Part shown: piece by piece, positions 1-10,748 of the stretch
Position numbering within the stretch: the stretch's first letter is position 1
How the letters are laid out: the number at the start of each line of letters is the position of its first letter
Assembly (NCBI GenBank): GCA_022497145.1
Contig: MU386024.1
Coordinates: 1-39,378, forward strand
Source: Rostrohypoxylon terebratum
Lineage: Eukaryota; Ascomycota; Sordariomycetes; Xylariales; Hypoxylaceae
Direction of reading: 5' to 3'
Length of the DNA: 39,378 nt
The notes under the pieces: generated by a model
What the model saw: the letters and a program-made list of their open reading frames with translations, nothing else
Databases searched by the model: none
What the model was told of the DNA's origin: nothing
Position numbers and translations under genes: made by a program

Positions 1-1547
1 TGGAGATCACTTCCTTCCGGTGTTTTGCCGTGATTGGTCGTAGATGTTTTCGTTGTGGGTCTTCTTTCGAGGCTTAGTTTTCAGGATTGTGACACTAGTA
101 TTATAACAGAAATAATTGTAGCAGGAGCAATCTGGAATATATGCCCAATGCCTAGCCACACGCTTATGTATGTAGGTACCTATGTAAATGCTACCTTCTT
201 ATACGAGAAATCACCACTTCAAACAAGTATAAAGGTAGAGTTGCATTCGCTTGTACTCATATGTTAAACAATGTACGTATATACCTAAGTCAGTATTCTG
301 CCTGTAAAAACACTAACCAGCCTTGGTACTCTGTCAAAAGCCTTTCTCTCCCGAACTTTACATACTTAATTCCAACTGCTCATTCTACATTACTTTTTAA
401 ACTTCAAAAGTAAGGAAAATCCAAGACTTCCCATCAGAGTATCACATAGCCCATTAACATGACATGAGATTCCGTCGTATAAAAGTTGGTGATATTATTA
501 TCGTCGTCAATAGTACCTTTGCTATGAGTTCGAACACAATCCGAACTACACCTTAGTTACCTGAACATCTGAAGCTATTTGCCGGCTACCATTGAACCTA
601 GGTTGATATCGAGGCCCTGCTTTGAGCACCTAATATCCATTATTTTCTAGGTGAACCGAAGTTTCTTTTCCTATCTTCTTCATCCTACGTGTTTCCCCCA
701 CATCCATTTCCATCTTTTCTACCTTTCTTCTTACATGCCATACCAGAGGCAACACAACCCTCCACTTCCGAGCATCATGTTCTTCTGATGAATAATCATC
801 TACAATTTACCTACCTTCCCAACAAGTAAGTCTTCTAGCCTTTTCATTTTTCTTCAGCATAATCTCCTATTTCCTGTCATACAGAGAAATCATCATCCAT
901 TCCCATTCACATCCATTCCAACCCAATATCTGCCCAGCCACGGGTTTGCCGATGACAGACCAAGCACTTTCACGTATGCCAATTCCATCCTCTATCAACC
1001 TTCTGTTAATTATTACTCTTCGTACTCAAGTGAGTCTGAAGTAATAAGTTGTTTACCATCCCAAATTCAGATTTCTATACTTGGGCAAGATCTTCTTTGC
1101 GCTTGATGAAACCTTCATCGACGGCCCACAAACCCCCATCAATTTCAAGAACATAATTTGCCCAAAATACTGACTTTTAGACCTTGGGAGTACACACCTC
1201 GTTGTCTTGTTTCTTGTTTTACCGGTGGGCGGTAGGACCATCACTACATCTGGCTGAGGGCATATCACATCTCCACTTCCGAGAAACACCGCATCGGTGT
1301 CCTTCTACCACCTAGAATTAGGTACACTCACAGGCTATGGCCTTTACTGAAGCCATCTCTCACGATCCCATCCATACATGGAACTCCGCAAAGACATCGC
1401 GACCTAGCTGGTCAATCGATGCTACGCATGGGTACTTAATGCCGATCCTTATGCCAAAGGCAACGGAATAATGACCTTCTATCTATGCAATTAGTAAATT
1501 GCATTAGAGGTTGATTAGCCTGCTGTGGCAATACTGATCTGGCTTCG
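1..1547. other. Gene-free AT-rich spacer
   Basis: I see no open frame with recognisable protein similarity, no tRNA B-box and no strong repeat here. Frames on both strands are short and of random-looking composition. Confidence 0.5.
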
Positions 1548-2382
1548 CCCACACCCCATCGCATGTGGGAGAGGAGCTGGACTCCTCTATCGCAGCATTC
1601 ACATGATGCTTTCAAGTGAGTACCGCCGCCTAACCGCCTATTCTCACACTCATGTACTTACATGTGTTTTCACAGTTCACCCTAATCATCTCGCAATAGG
1701 GGCCGGACCCCGGCACGGGCATAGGGGTTTTAATTGAAGATGTAATTAATATCTGCGACCCCTATGACTACCTGACTACGCATATATCAACGTAACTATA
1801 TCATGTGCTGGAGTAGTGTCTTCGAAAGACGATACTATGATACTCGGGAGATAGACCACTCTTCCATTTCCAACGGCCAGGCCGCCTAGGTATATACATA
1901 CAACCCTCATAGGTAAGTGAAATCCTTGATAGCATATATCCCCTACCCATTCCACAAGATACCAATTATTCAAGTGTAACTTGCTGACTCCATATTTATT
2001 AGTCGGCGGTGCTCCCCTTCATCGAGTCTTAAGAGAGCGGTTGACCAACGCCCCACTTCATATAGTCGGGGGCGTACCCCTCGACTAACCAACGGTCGCA
2101 TCCTAATTTTGACCTCCGATAGTGCCTTTCTGAGGACTATCGACGAGATCTCCCTCGATAATTCTCTTTCAGAGAAACCGGGGCGATTCTTGAAGCTGAA
2201 GCTTCGCCTGGACCGTAGCGAATATGACATCAGGCTCGGTCTCCTAGTGGGCAGGCCCCTAGGAGATAGGGAAGGCCGGACCTACCAACAATGTACGGGC
2301 GGCTGCCGGGCAGGTAACGGGGCACAGTAAGTGGCTGAAAAGCTCCTCCGCCACCAAGACAAGCTGGGGGTCACGGCGCCGT

Positions 2383-2407
2383 CGAGGTGTTGCTGGACAA
2401 CACCTCG
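2383..2407. repeat. Perfect 10-bp hairpin with CTGGA loop
   Basis: Arm CGAGGTGTTG (2383-2392) pairs exactly with CAACACCTCG (2398-2407) around the loop CTGGA. The palindrome ACGGCGCCGT precedes it, and two more stem-loops (2408-2428 and 2427-2441) follow immediately. Confidence 0.85.
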
Positions 2408-2511
2408 GTCCCCTCCTGGAGAAGGGACTGCACATTGCAGTAAGGCGTCGTGCTGGTCAACTCAGGACGGGGTGTTTGCTCTTGGGCTGGTCCAAGTATT
2501 CCCTGATACGC

Positions 2512-2546
2512 CCAAGGACACACGACCTGGTGTCGTGTGTCCTTGG
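2512..2546. repeat. Perfect 15-bp hairpin with CTGGT loop
   Basis: Arm CCAAGGACACACGAC (2512-2526) is exactly complementary to 2532-2546, with the pentaloop CTGGT between. A perfect 15-bp stem with a 5-nt loop is not expected by chance in a window this size. It is the strongest member of the stem-loop array. In either orientation it would fold as RNA or extrude as a cruciform. Confidence 0.92.
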
Positions 2547-2902
2547 CCTAGAGAGTACAGCTGGCTTGTCATTCCTGCCGACGATGACCTCGGCAGCCAT
2601 CACCAAGGTATGGCTATGTGAGCCAGTTTGCTGGCTTCACAATACCCATTTATTGTGCTGCTAAGCAATAGCGCCCTAATACACCAGGCCGTGGCGCGGA
2701 GCCGTTGGGTGCAGGCATCCACGGTCCCCTCACGCCACTGGCACACATGGGTCGCCAGCCCAGATTCACGCTCGCCTTTGACAGGCTGTGGACCTGGGCT
2801 TCAACGACACACCAAATGTCAACTATGGCAATGTCAATTCCGACTCCAACTCCAACTCGCGCAGCGACACCATGGAGGACGACCATCATGCTGCAACAAG
2901 TT

Positions 2903-2943
2903 GTACCACCAGAGGGGGAGCTGGCTCCCTCCTCTGGAGGTAC
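2903..2943. repeat. Long hairpin with CTGG loop
   Basis: Arms 2903-2920 and 2925-2943 pair over about 17-18 positions with one A.A mismatch (2908/2938) and one bulged T (2930). They close on the tetraloop CTGG (2921-2924). The stem is GC-rich and belongs to the array at 1548-3326. Confidence 0.88.
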
Positions 2944-3301
2944 TGCCCTTATGGAGGGTGTACGTTGCACGCATCCTATCACTCCCGGCGGGGTGGTTGG
3001 AAAGGAGAAGAGTAGGCGGCGTCCCCTAGATGGGCAGCTGCGATGTTGCCAAGATTCGATATGAGGGGGGTCTCATCGCCTCCCGTTCCTCGTGCGGAAG
3101 AAGTAGTAAGTGATTATTGATAAGTATTACTTATCTTCGACCTTTGTGGCGGGAAAATCATGTGAGGAACTCGAGTTCAACCTCAGAAAACCAGAAATAT
3201 CTCATAACTTCCGGTTGCTGGCATTTATAGCTCGTATTGGAAGGAAAACAGTAAGTGCCATTCTACCTCATGCTTAATTTGATCATACCTCTAATGAAAA
3301 C

Positions 3302-3326
3302 CATAGCTCTTGTAACAAGGGCTATG
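3302..3326. repeat. 11-bp hairpin, loop TAA
   Basis: 3302-3312 pairs with 3316-3326 through 11 positions, one of them G.T (3308/3320), around a TAA loop. It is the right-most strong stem of the array. Weaker 5-6 bp stems continue to about 4.0 kb but could be background. Confidence 0.75.
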
Positions 3327-6300
3327 TAGGGCTTGGATGTGGTATCAATTCAATAATAATTCTCAAGGGTGCTAAGGTCCTTGATTCCTCTCCTCCTCAG
3401 AGTGGGAATCTTCTTGACCTATTTATGCCTGAGATCATGAGTGCAGTCTGGTACGTATCTAAGTACAATATATATGCTAAACGCCCATCACCCGAATACG
3501 AGTGTGTTGGGTTTGGTTCAATCTTGTTCATCTGACCAACAGCTTCCAATAATAAGTGATGATAACCTCTTTGCAGGATTCCTGCCTGACCTGTATGCGA
3601 TCTGGCTGCCAACTGTATCTTGGCATCCATTCCCCGTGTGACAGCTCTAGAGTAGCTGCTTCAGGGAACTGACACTGATCGGTCTTTCTGTCATACCTTA
3701 TATGCTATCGAGCATCGGAACGATGCCGGACACTCTACGAGGAATATCAGATATGGGTATATGATAGGCATCAAGAGGGTATGCCATTACAAAGTTGATG
3801 TAAACGTGTATCGGTGCTATATTACAGTGCCCCATCTCTTGGAACTTGGTGGAGAGGCTTTTTCCTTATAGTTAATCAATTACCTACTTTGATTGACAGG
3901 ACGCGTAACTGGTTCAGTCCTCACGGAACCATTATACGGAAACAGGATGGTTTTGAACCTTGAATTACCAGTACTCCACGTGTGTTCTTGGGGTCATCCC
4001 ACCGCCACTATAATGAGTGTGGCTCGGGTTTTTCTGCTTACTGCTTGAATCGGACTCCCCGAGTCATGTGTATGTACCAAAGGGATTGTGCGAATTATCT
4101 CGTGTTGTTCACTCCCAAAGAGGTGACACTGCCCCTGAACTGATCGCACTGGGTTGCCCAATATCTGGCACGCCAAATTAGCCCCCATCTGCTCAGTATC
4201 TTGGCATGCTCACTATTTGGGTTGGGAGAAGGTAGGAGAAGGTAGGTTCGGTTCACTCCGCAACCTTGAATGCCAGCTGGGTAGGTAAACTGGGCAATTC
4301 TACGCTTCCATTGGACGTTATCTCCTTTCTATTGATCTGAAAATTGTTTCAATTGTTTCAATTAAATTTGGCTCGGAAAATAGCAAGGTGTTGTTTGTGA
4401 CAATATATATGGGGTTAGGGTTAGGGTTGGTCTTGTTACATAGGGTTAGGGTCAGGGCCAATTTTGTGTAGCGAAAAATTTGACTTTATACGTACCTATA
4501 AAGATGCGTCAAACTTCCAATACTTCCTCGTATCATTGATAGGGTCAATGGCACTCAGTAACGTTTCACTGGAAGTTGGTGTTTAGTTATACATACTTAG
4601 CTTAGGTGCTCTAGCGTCGGTATCACTAAGGCTGAAGACTAGATGCGTCTAGTGTAGCTGCCATGGATGGCGGCTATACGCATTGGATGCCTCCCTGGGA
4701 CGAGATGCCAAGAAGAGGAGGCTTGACCCTTTGGTGCACCGAAAGTAGCCATAGCCCATTCCAGTCAAGGAACCCACCAAACCTTAAAAGTCCTGGGTTT
4801 AAAGTGGCAAGCCACCCCTAACTCCTTATAGGTAGAAATGATCAAGGTAAATCCCAGGGTTGATGCTCTCAGTTATCTGTGAACAGTGAGCCCAGATATC
4901 CATCTAGCTCAGATCACGACGAAATCATGAAATCATAAGCTTATAAGAACCTTGTAGGAGGCCTGAACATCGTAAGTGCACACATTATGTGGCCTACTCG
5001 CTTAATCTCAGCATTTATTTCGCGTGGTTCACAGGTTACGCGCAAAAAGAGTCGTCGTCGTACTTGCCATGACTTGAAACGATACTACCAGAATCCAATG
5101 TGTCGGAACACAAGACATCCGTTTCTTAGATTCCCATACTCCCTTCATGGGAATCTATTGAGACAGTACTAGCCAGTTCTTATTCGGATTCTGAGGTCGC
5201 TTAGATCCTACCAATCAAACCACTTACTAATACTACTTAGTCTACTAGCCTTCGTACTTCAAGCTTGGGTCTCATTAGCGTAGGGACTTTTTCTTCCAGC
5301 ATCTCAATGTAGTAGACCCTTCAGCAGCTTGGCCAAACCAATGGATACGCACCCACAGCTTACAAATCGCCGGGCGAAGGGCTTGTGCTTGACTTCCACC
5401 GAACGGGCTTCCCTAGATCTATAGCTGTCGATCTTGTCGATATCAGGTAAAGATGGGCATTGTAGACGCCAATATGTGGTCTATCTAGACGCGAGAACCA
5501 CACGTTATGCAGCAAAATGGGCTGATTTTCAAATATATCATCCATACCATGAGTAATCATATCTCCGTTGTACCAGAATCGTGTATCTATGAACGAAACT
5601 GACTAGATGTAATCCAGGTCATAGGTATTGCCTATCGCCTGAACAATTAGTCCCGCGAAGTAGTTTGGGATAGATGAAGAGTCAGGTTATATATACATAG
5701 TTAGCTCTCAGATAAATAACACGGGGGGCGCGTATAGGTTTCCATTCAGTTCTTCTATAGAATATCGAAGAGAAATTTGACAGCTCGGACATTATACATG
5801 TTGTTGAATGCCGGATAAGAGAGACCTGTGGCTCTGATAGATAGATTATCTAAGATAGATCGAGCTAGATTCCGACTATTCCCCAGATCAAGGGAGCTAA
5901 CAGGGTATTGTGCATGAGGCTGCACGGTTACCGTAAGGTTGGCGGACAGTCCGGGGAGGCGAAGCCGTGCTCCAATTAAGTCCTCGGATTCGATTCCCCT
6001 TCGAGGCTCTTTAGGACTAGGGTCTAAGAAGAGAGTTCAACGGACTCTGCGCTGTACTTTTTTACGTTCCTTGACCAATCATGAGCGCGGAAATATACAT
6101 CCTCATGATCTCATCTTTAGTTGGACTAAAGGGCCTTTTGCCACGCCAGCGGCCAGCCTCAACGATGTGAGTCTCGTCCCTCATTCCATCATAATATGAT
6201 AAATCCCGTTTAGCGAACCTTCTAAATGTTGTCTAGACTAGATATCGCATTTACGCGTGCTTCGACGTAATAGTAAAGGAACTCAAACATCAAGCGCAAA

Positions 6301-7720
6301 CAAGTACCTAACTTCTATCATCATTTTTAGTTGTGGTTCTCTTCCTAGTATTAAATATCGTGCAATAAGAGAGACGAATATGTTTATCTATAACTCATGG
6401 TCTTCGATGATATAGGTGTACTCTTCCAGAATGGATTGAAAAGAATTGTTTCAGGGTCTTTACCTAGGTGCTTATACAAGTCAAGTTTGGAAAGGCTAAC
6501 CTAAAGGGGTGTCCGTAGTACAGCACAAGTGGCCGGAACTTTTTCGATAGACTTTCATGGGACACTATTCTGTAAAGGCTACATAGGTTGAACTGGCTCA
6601 CCTGCTAGTCAACCCTCTTCTGTGAATGACTGTTGAGTACCTAGATACTTAGAATAGGGTGTAATTTTCTTAAAGTAACCAACCCGTTCAAAGTATGATC
6701 TGCCTGGGACATTTGAGGGAAACAGTTTGCGAGATCTACTGTGGAGTATTGTAGTTTAATCAGACGGCGTCGTAAGCTAAATATGGGAACCGACTAGGAA
6801 GACATTGTGAGAGTGAGCCACAAGTGAACAACTCTTGAGATCGGGATGAGAGTACGGGTAGATTTACTGCGAGGTTCGCATAGTTGTTCAGAGAGTTGGA
6901 ACGTAACCAAAAGAAAATGTGGATTAAAGAGTGAATCGAACTTTCATTCTGATAGGCTGTCTTATACCTATATCCAGATCTAGGTATTCTATGTGCTTCC
7001 CACTTGAATAAACCTCCGAAATGCTCACCAAGAGCTCCTTCACTCCTCCTAATGCTTGAGCTGTGCAAAGTAGATTTCATTGTCTTGTGCAGCTAAATAT
7101 AGTGTGGCTGATACTCGAGAGTGGTTGTCCCTTGGTAACTGATTTTGCTATCCAGCCAGCTCGGATAGCGTCGCGCGAATAATTCGTTGGGTGAATCGGT
7201 TGACTGATCCCCCATGTTCACGCGAATTCGCCAATATTATTTTTTGACGAAAAGTGTTTCTCGTAGAGAAATCGTAACTAGGTTAGTGATGAATGGTCCC
7301 CTCCCGGTCAGTTTGATGCCTGTGGCGCGGGGCTTGTACTCTGGGTACGGTGTTAGGTAAGTCTGTAGTCGTGTAGATGTGTTGCCAACTTATGACAGCA
7401 TCGTTCAGCGGAGCCAATAATTAGATCGATTGCCGATCTAAACCGTCCTAGTCTTGATCGTGGGTAAAAAAAACATGATCGCGAAAACTTTTCCCCTATG
7501 TGCTAAATAGCAAAGTTGGAAACCCGGCAGGATGGTCGTAATTGGACGGCGTGATGGCTAGGATAGTAGGTGGACACGAAAGGGACAACCAGTTCCCCAT
7601 AGTAAGATAATTCCAGGGCGTTGTTGCATTTATCATTGAAAAATGAAGGGTATAACGTAATTTCTGCGTAATTATTCTGCGATGTTCTTTCATCCAAGCG
7701 GGTGGACCCGAAAATGACGA
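3327..7720. other. Gene-free spacer
   Basis: No frame here shows family motifs. The longest open stretches, such as 6760-7080 on the minus strand and 5939-6199 on the plus strand, have random-looking composition and no plausible exon partners. It contains the telomere-like repeats at 4411-4457 and a tandem 10-mer (GGAGAAGGTA twice) near 4226-4245. Confidence 0.45.
4411..4457 (+). repeat. Interstitial telomere-like TTAGGG repeats
   Basis: Two short runs of TTAGGG-type units lie at 4411-4430 (about two and a half units) and 4441-4457 (two, one altered to GTCAGGG), separated by ten bases. TTAGGG is the usual telomere repeat of filamentous ascomycetes. The run is too short to be a chromosome end. 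Confidence 0.7.
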
Positions 7721-8776
7721 TTAGTTGTAGTCATCCGCATCCCATCTCCACCAAGCGTCGGCGTTGCTCGGCACGAGATATGTTGTGCATCTCGTTTCAA
7801 TACGAGGCTCTGGGATCAAAATTGGCATCTCCCAATTTGGGAAATCTGATGAACGTGATCTAAAGTTGTTGGGGAAGCCTGGTACTGCATTGCATATGTG
7901 TTCCAGGGCTGAAACTGATATGTTGGGTTGATAGGCATGGCGCCAAGTTGTGAACATGAAAACTCTAAAGATACTCAGTCAGAATCTGGTATTCTCTAAG
8001 TATTACAAAGTGAGGGAATACCTGGCTTCATACTTTCAAACCCGCTGTCGCTTCGCTCGAATGGACCATCAGTAGGAGAGTGACTGCTCGACGGGAGGCT
8101 GGACTTCTCGATAGAAGTCGTTGGAGCACTGGTCGAAATATAATTACTTCCAAAATCGTCTGTACCTCCAGAGGATGCAGGGCTTGATGCTGTAGATGTA
8201 ATAGAATATGCTACGCTAGAAGACCACGGCTCCGTGGTATCAGGTATACTGTGATACGTAGTCATGTTCTGCAGGAGAGGGTAACTCGCAGCAGTATGAG
8301 GGAACGCTGATGGTCGCGTGGGGCTGGAGTTGTGGAAGACTACACGGCGACGTTAGCCAACTGCTGCAAGAAATAAATTGACCTTAAAGGGGGAGTTTAC
8401 CAGCTTGATACGGGTCGTTGGCATCGCTATTTCGTATTCCCATAGAACCTCGTAGTTGGCGAACTTCTTCCTCTAACGCCTCATTTTTCCGGAGTAAGTT
8501 CTGGATGGTTTGATCTCGATTTTGGTGGTTTCGAAGGTCCTCTATCTCCCTTTCGAGGTTTTCAATATGTTCCTTTGTCCGTGCCCGAATTGCCCTCTGA
8601 GCTTCCCGATCATTGGCACGCTTCCGAGCGAGTTGTGCAGGAGTAAGACTTGATACACTTCTAGTACCTAACATTTCATTTGTCAGTTCCATCTCGAATA
8701 AAAACACATGTCAAACCTTACCTTTACGTTTTCCACTCTTGGTGGAAGATTCTGGTGCTGACATGTTATCAGGCAT
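7721..8776 (-). CDS. bZIP transcription factor
   Basis: A nuclear DNA-binding regulator of the fungal AP-1-like bZIP type; its target genes cannot be read from sequence. Four exons are inferred: 8722-8776, 8401-8667, 8022-8339 and 7721-7962, giving about 293 residues with all phases consistent. Exon 2 carries the basic region RKRANDREAQRAIRARTK (residues 33-50), followed by a leucine-zipper coiled coil to about residue 90. A Ser/Thr-rich middle follows, and the C-terminal segment ends in a Trp-rich motif (AWWRWDADDYN), like the poorly characterised tails of many Aspergillus-type bZIP proteins. Intron 1 starts GTAAGG. Intron 2 has a GCTAAC branch site before its TAG acceptor at 8340. The acceptor of intron 3 (AGAG, ending at 7963) was chosen because it alone keeps the frame open, so the last exon is less certain. 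The start is the upstream ATG at 8776; a second ATG lies four codons in. Confidence 0.88.
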
Positions 8777-10748
8777 CTCTCACCTGATATTCGGTGAGGA
8801 GAAAATATTAATTTGTAAGCAGGTATGTAGTAGTAACCGCGCCTAGAAGCACACGGTATCCTGAATACCGATATAGTGGAATATAATTGCTTGGATCAAG
8901 GCGAGTTCAACTTTATGTTTAATGTTTAACATTGAGAAGACAGCCCCCTGGAAACATTACTCATGGGGATGGCACATAATAAATAGGTACTGGCAAATGG
9001 AACGCTCCCAAGATGTAGCTATTGCATGTAGCCGCAAATTTGTGAGGAGTGTGTGAGAAGACGGGTGGTGGATACTATGAAGCTAATCTAGCACGATTCG
9101 AAGAGGTCTCTTACGGAAGGGTTGATATCCGGGGCACTCCCTAGGATCTCAAGTATGCAAGTACTCGAGCTAACTGGAATAACTAGCGTACTAGTACATT
9201 TTGAGGTGTTCAGCACGGTAACTATTACATCTGTACTTACGGTCAACCTCGAGAGTATAGCGGATGAATATGCGTGGCGGTGTTATGGCACAGTCAGAAT
9301 TTTCTAAGGGTCTCCTGGGGTATACTACCAACAACCTAACCCAAGCGTTTTGCTATTGTAGGGACAGGTCCGAACGTTAAGATCCGCTAATTGCTAGCTC
9401 CAGGAAACGTTAACAGCTCAACCCTGTCTCCTGTCTGGAGAGAATACTAGCAGCATGGTTGCGGATGGTAAATAGACTTTGCGCTGCATTGTTGGCTGCA
9501 GATCGTTCATCGCTCACTCCTATAGACGTGGAGGATCCGAACAATACAACACGTAAGTATGAGGCGTTAGATGAAATAGATACGTCGATGTTCGGGCACA
9601 TGGAGCTAGAAGCTAGACTCCGCGTGATGACCTCGAGGGGCGTAAGGAGAGCATGCTTCATGGAAGTTTAGGCGATGGCTCGACAAATAGGACCATATTC
9701 CAACTCAACGAATGACCCTTTGGTGCTTTAGGCCGGTAAGAAAAGTAGCTTTGCCATAGTAATACCGTATGTACCCCTTCATTAACAGCTGTTTTCATCC
9801 TGCCTTCAGTACGACTACGTAGGAGGCATAATGTAGTCTACACAAAAGCGCTGAATTCTGGTGGGGGCCACTGAGCATTATCCCCAATTACCTAAGCATA
9901 TATTCAGACGAGCGATGTTGACGCTCCTGGCAAAAGGATGTAGTATTCCGTAAACCATAGTAGCACATGTAAGTAAGAGGACCGTTGAAATTAGGACAAG
10001 CCGATAAGTTGAAGAAATCAAAGGGTTGTCGCATTTTCGTCCAAATTTGGGTCCAGGCCTTCGTCTCTGTAGTCGGCAATGTGGACTGGTTTAATTCACG
10101 GATGCTGTCCCAGCGCTATAGGCAACCACCGGATCAATTGTGCAATCCATATTCCAGACTTGAAAACTCTCCATTAGAGAAATTAAAAGGTTTTCTGTTG
10201 TAAATGCTGATGATTACCAATGGATGTTTGACTATGTTTTGTCAACATTAACTAGCCTGATCAACGCTAGACCTAGCGCGTTGGGTCGAGGATCACGGAA
10301 AATCAGATCGGCTTTGTTTCCAACCCCATGCAGCATTGTTCTTCATCCCAAAGATGTCGTAACTTAAAAATGCAGATGAAGGGAGAAGCCGATGGGAACC
10401 TGTATGGCGCTGCAGCACCAAACTTAATTCCCGAGATTTGCTTACGGAGCAAGGCAGCGCATCTCCAAAGCCGGGAGGGAGGTAGACAGCGCAGCGGCAG
10501 CTCGCATCATACGAGGCACATTGTCGTATCTTACAACTAGACAACCATGACTAGAGAACTCGGGCACTATTCTCCTTCGAGTCTAGTGAACATGATAGGG
10601 GAAGCTGATGCTATGCTGAGGTAGTCTAAGTCAGCTGACCATTCAAGTCAAGTGTTAAGACAAGAGAGATCCAAAGATGAAGAGACAGCAGTTTCACCTC
10701 GCCTATTTCAAATTTCTTTGGTGAGTAGCTGATGGATCGGCTAGGAGG
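8777..10748. other. Gene-free spacer
   Basis: This stretch holds the upstream region of the bZIP gene and the 3' side of the pseudouridine synthase gene. Opposing open frames near 9410-9671 and 10293-10544 overlap each other and resemble no family, so I do not call them. Confidence 0.45.

Larger units (their letters stand above)
1548..3326. repeat. Dense array of consecutive stem-loops
   Basis: Stem-loops follow one another with little space between them. Those I paired by eye include 1570-1588 (7 bp, loop CTGGA), 1874-1884 (CGGCC-A-GGCCG), 2064-2086 (9 positions, one G.T), 2117-2142 (10 bp, one bulge), 2162-2176 (6 bp), 2192-2205 (6 bp), 2240-2266 (12 bp, one bulge), 2383-2407 (10 bp), 2408-2428, 2427-2441 (6 bp), 2481-2496, 2512-2546 (15 bp), 2575-2596 (7 bp), 2595-2615 (6+3 bp), 2618-2640 (9 bp, one bulge), 2703-2724, 2903-2943 (about 18 bp), 3119-3135 (8 bp, loop T) and 3302-3326 (11 bp, one G.T). 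Several 5-6 bp stems are within chance expectation, but stems of 10 bp or more with loops of 5 or fewer should be rare in 40 kb. The part from about 2230 to 3060 is more GC-rich than its surroundings. No frame encodes a recognisable protein. It could be a structured noncoding RNA, a decayed fold-back element, or sequence shaped by template-switch mutation. Confidence 0.7.

Noticed and set aside
2705..3064. 119-codon plus-strand frame within the stem-loop array
   Set aside because: Overlaps several other open frames on both strands in GC-rich palindromic DNA; the translation has no recognisable domain.
3560..4070. Further 5-6 bp stem-loops beyond the main array
   Set aside because: Stems of this length with loops up to about 10 bases are expected every few hundred bases by chance, so I did not extend the array here.
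5940..6010. Possible tRNA, from a GGATTCGATTCC B-box-like string near 5975
   Set aside because: The T-stem does not pair and no acceptor stem can be formed with the upstream sequence.
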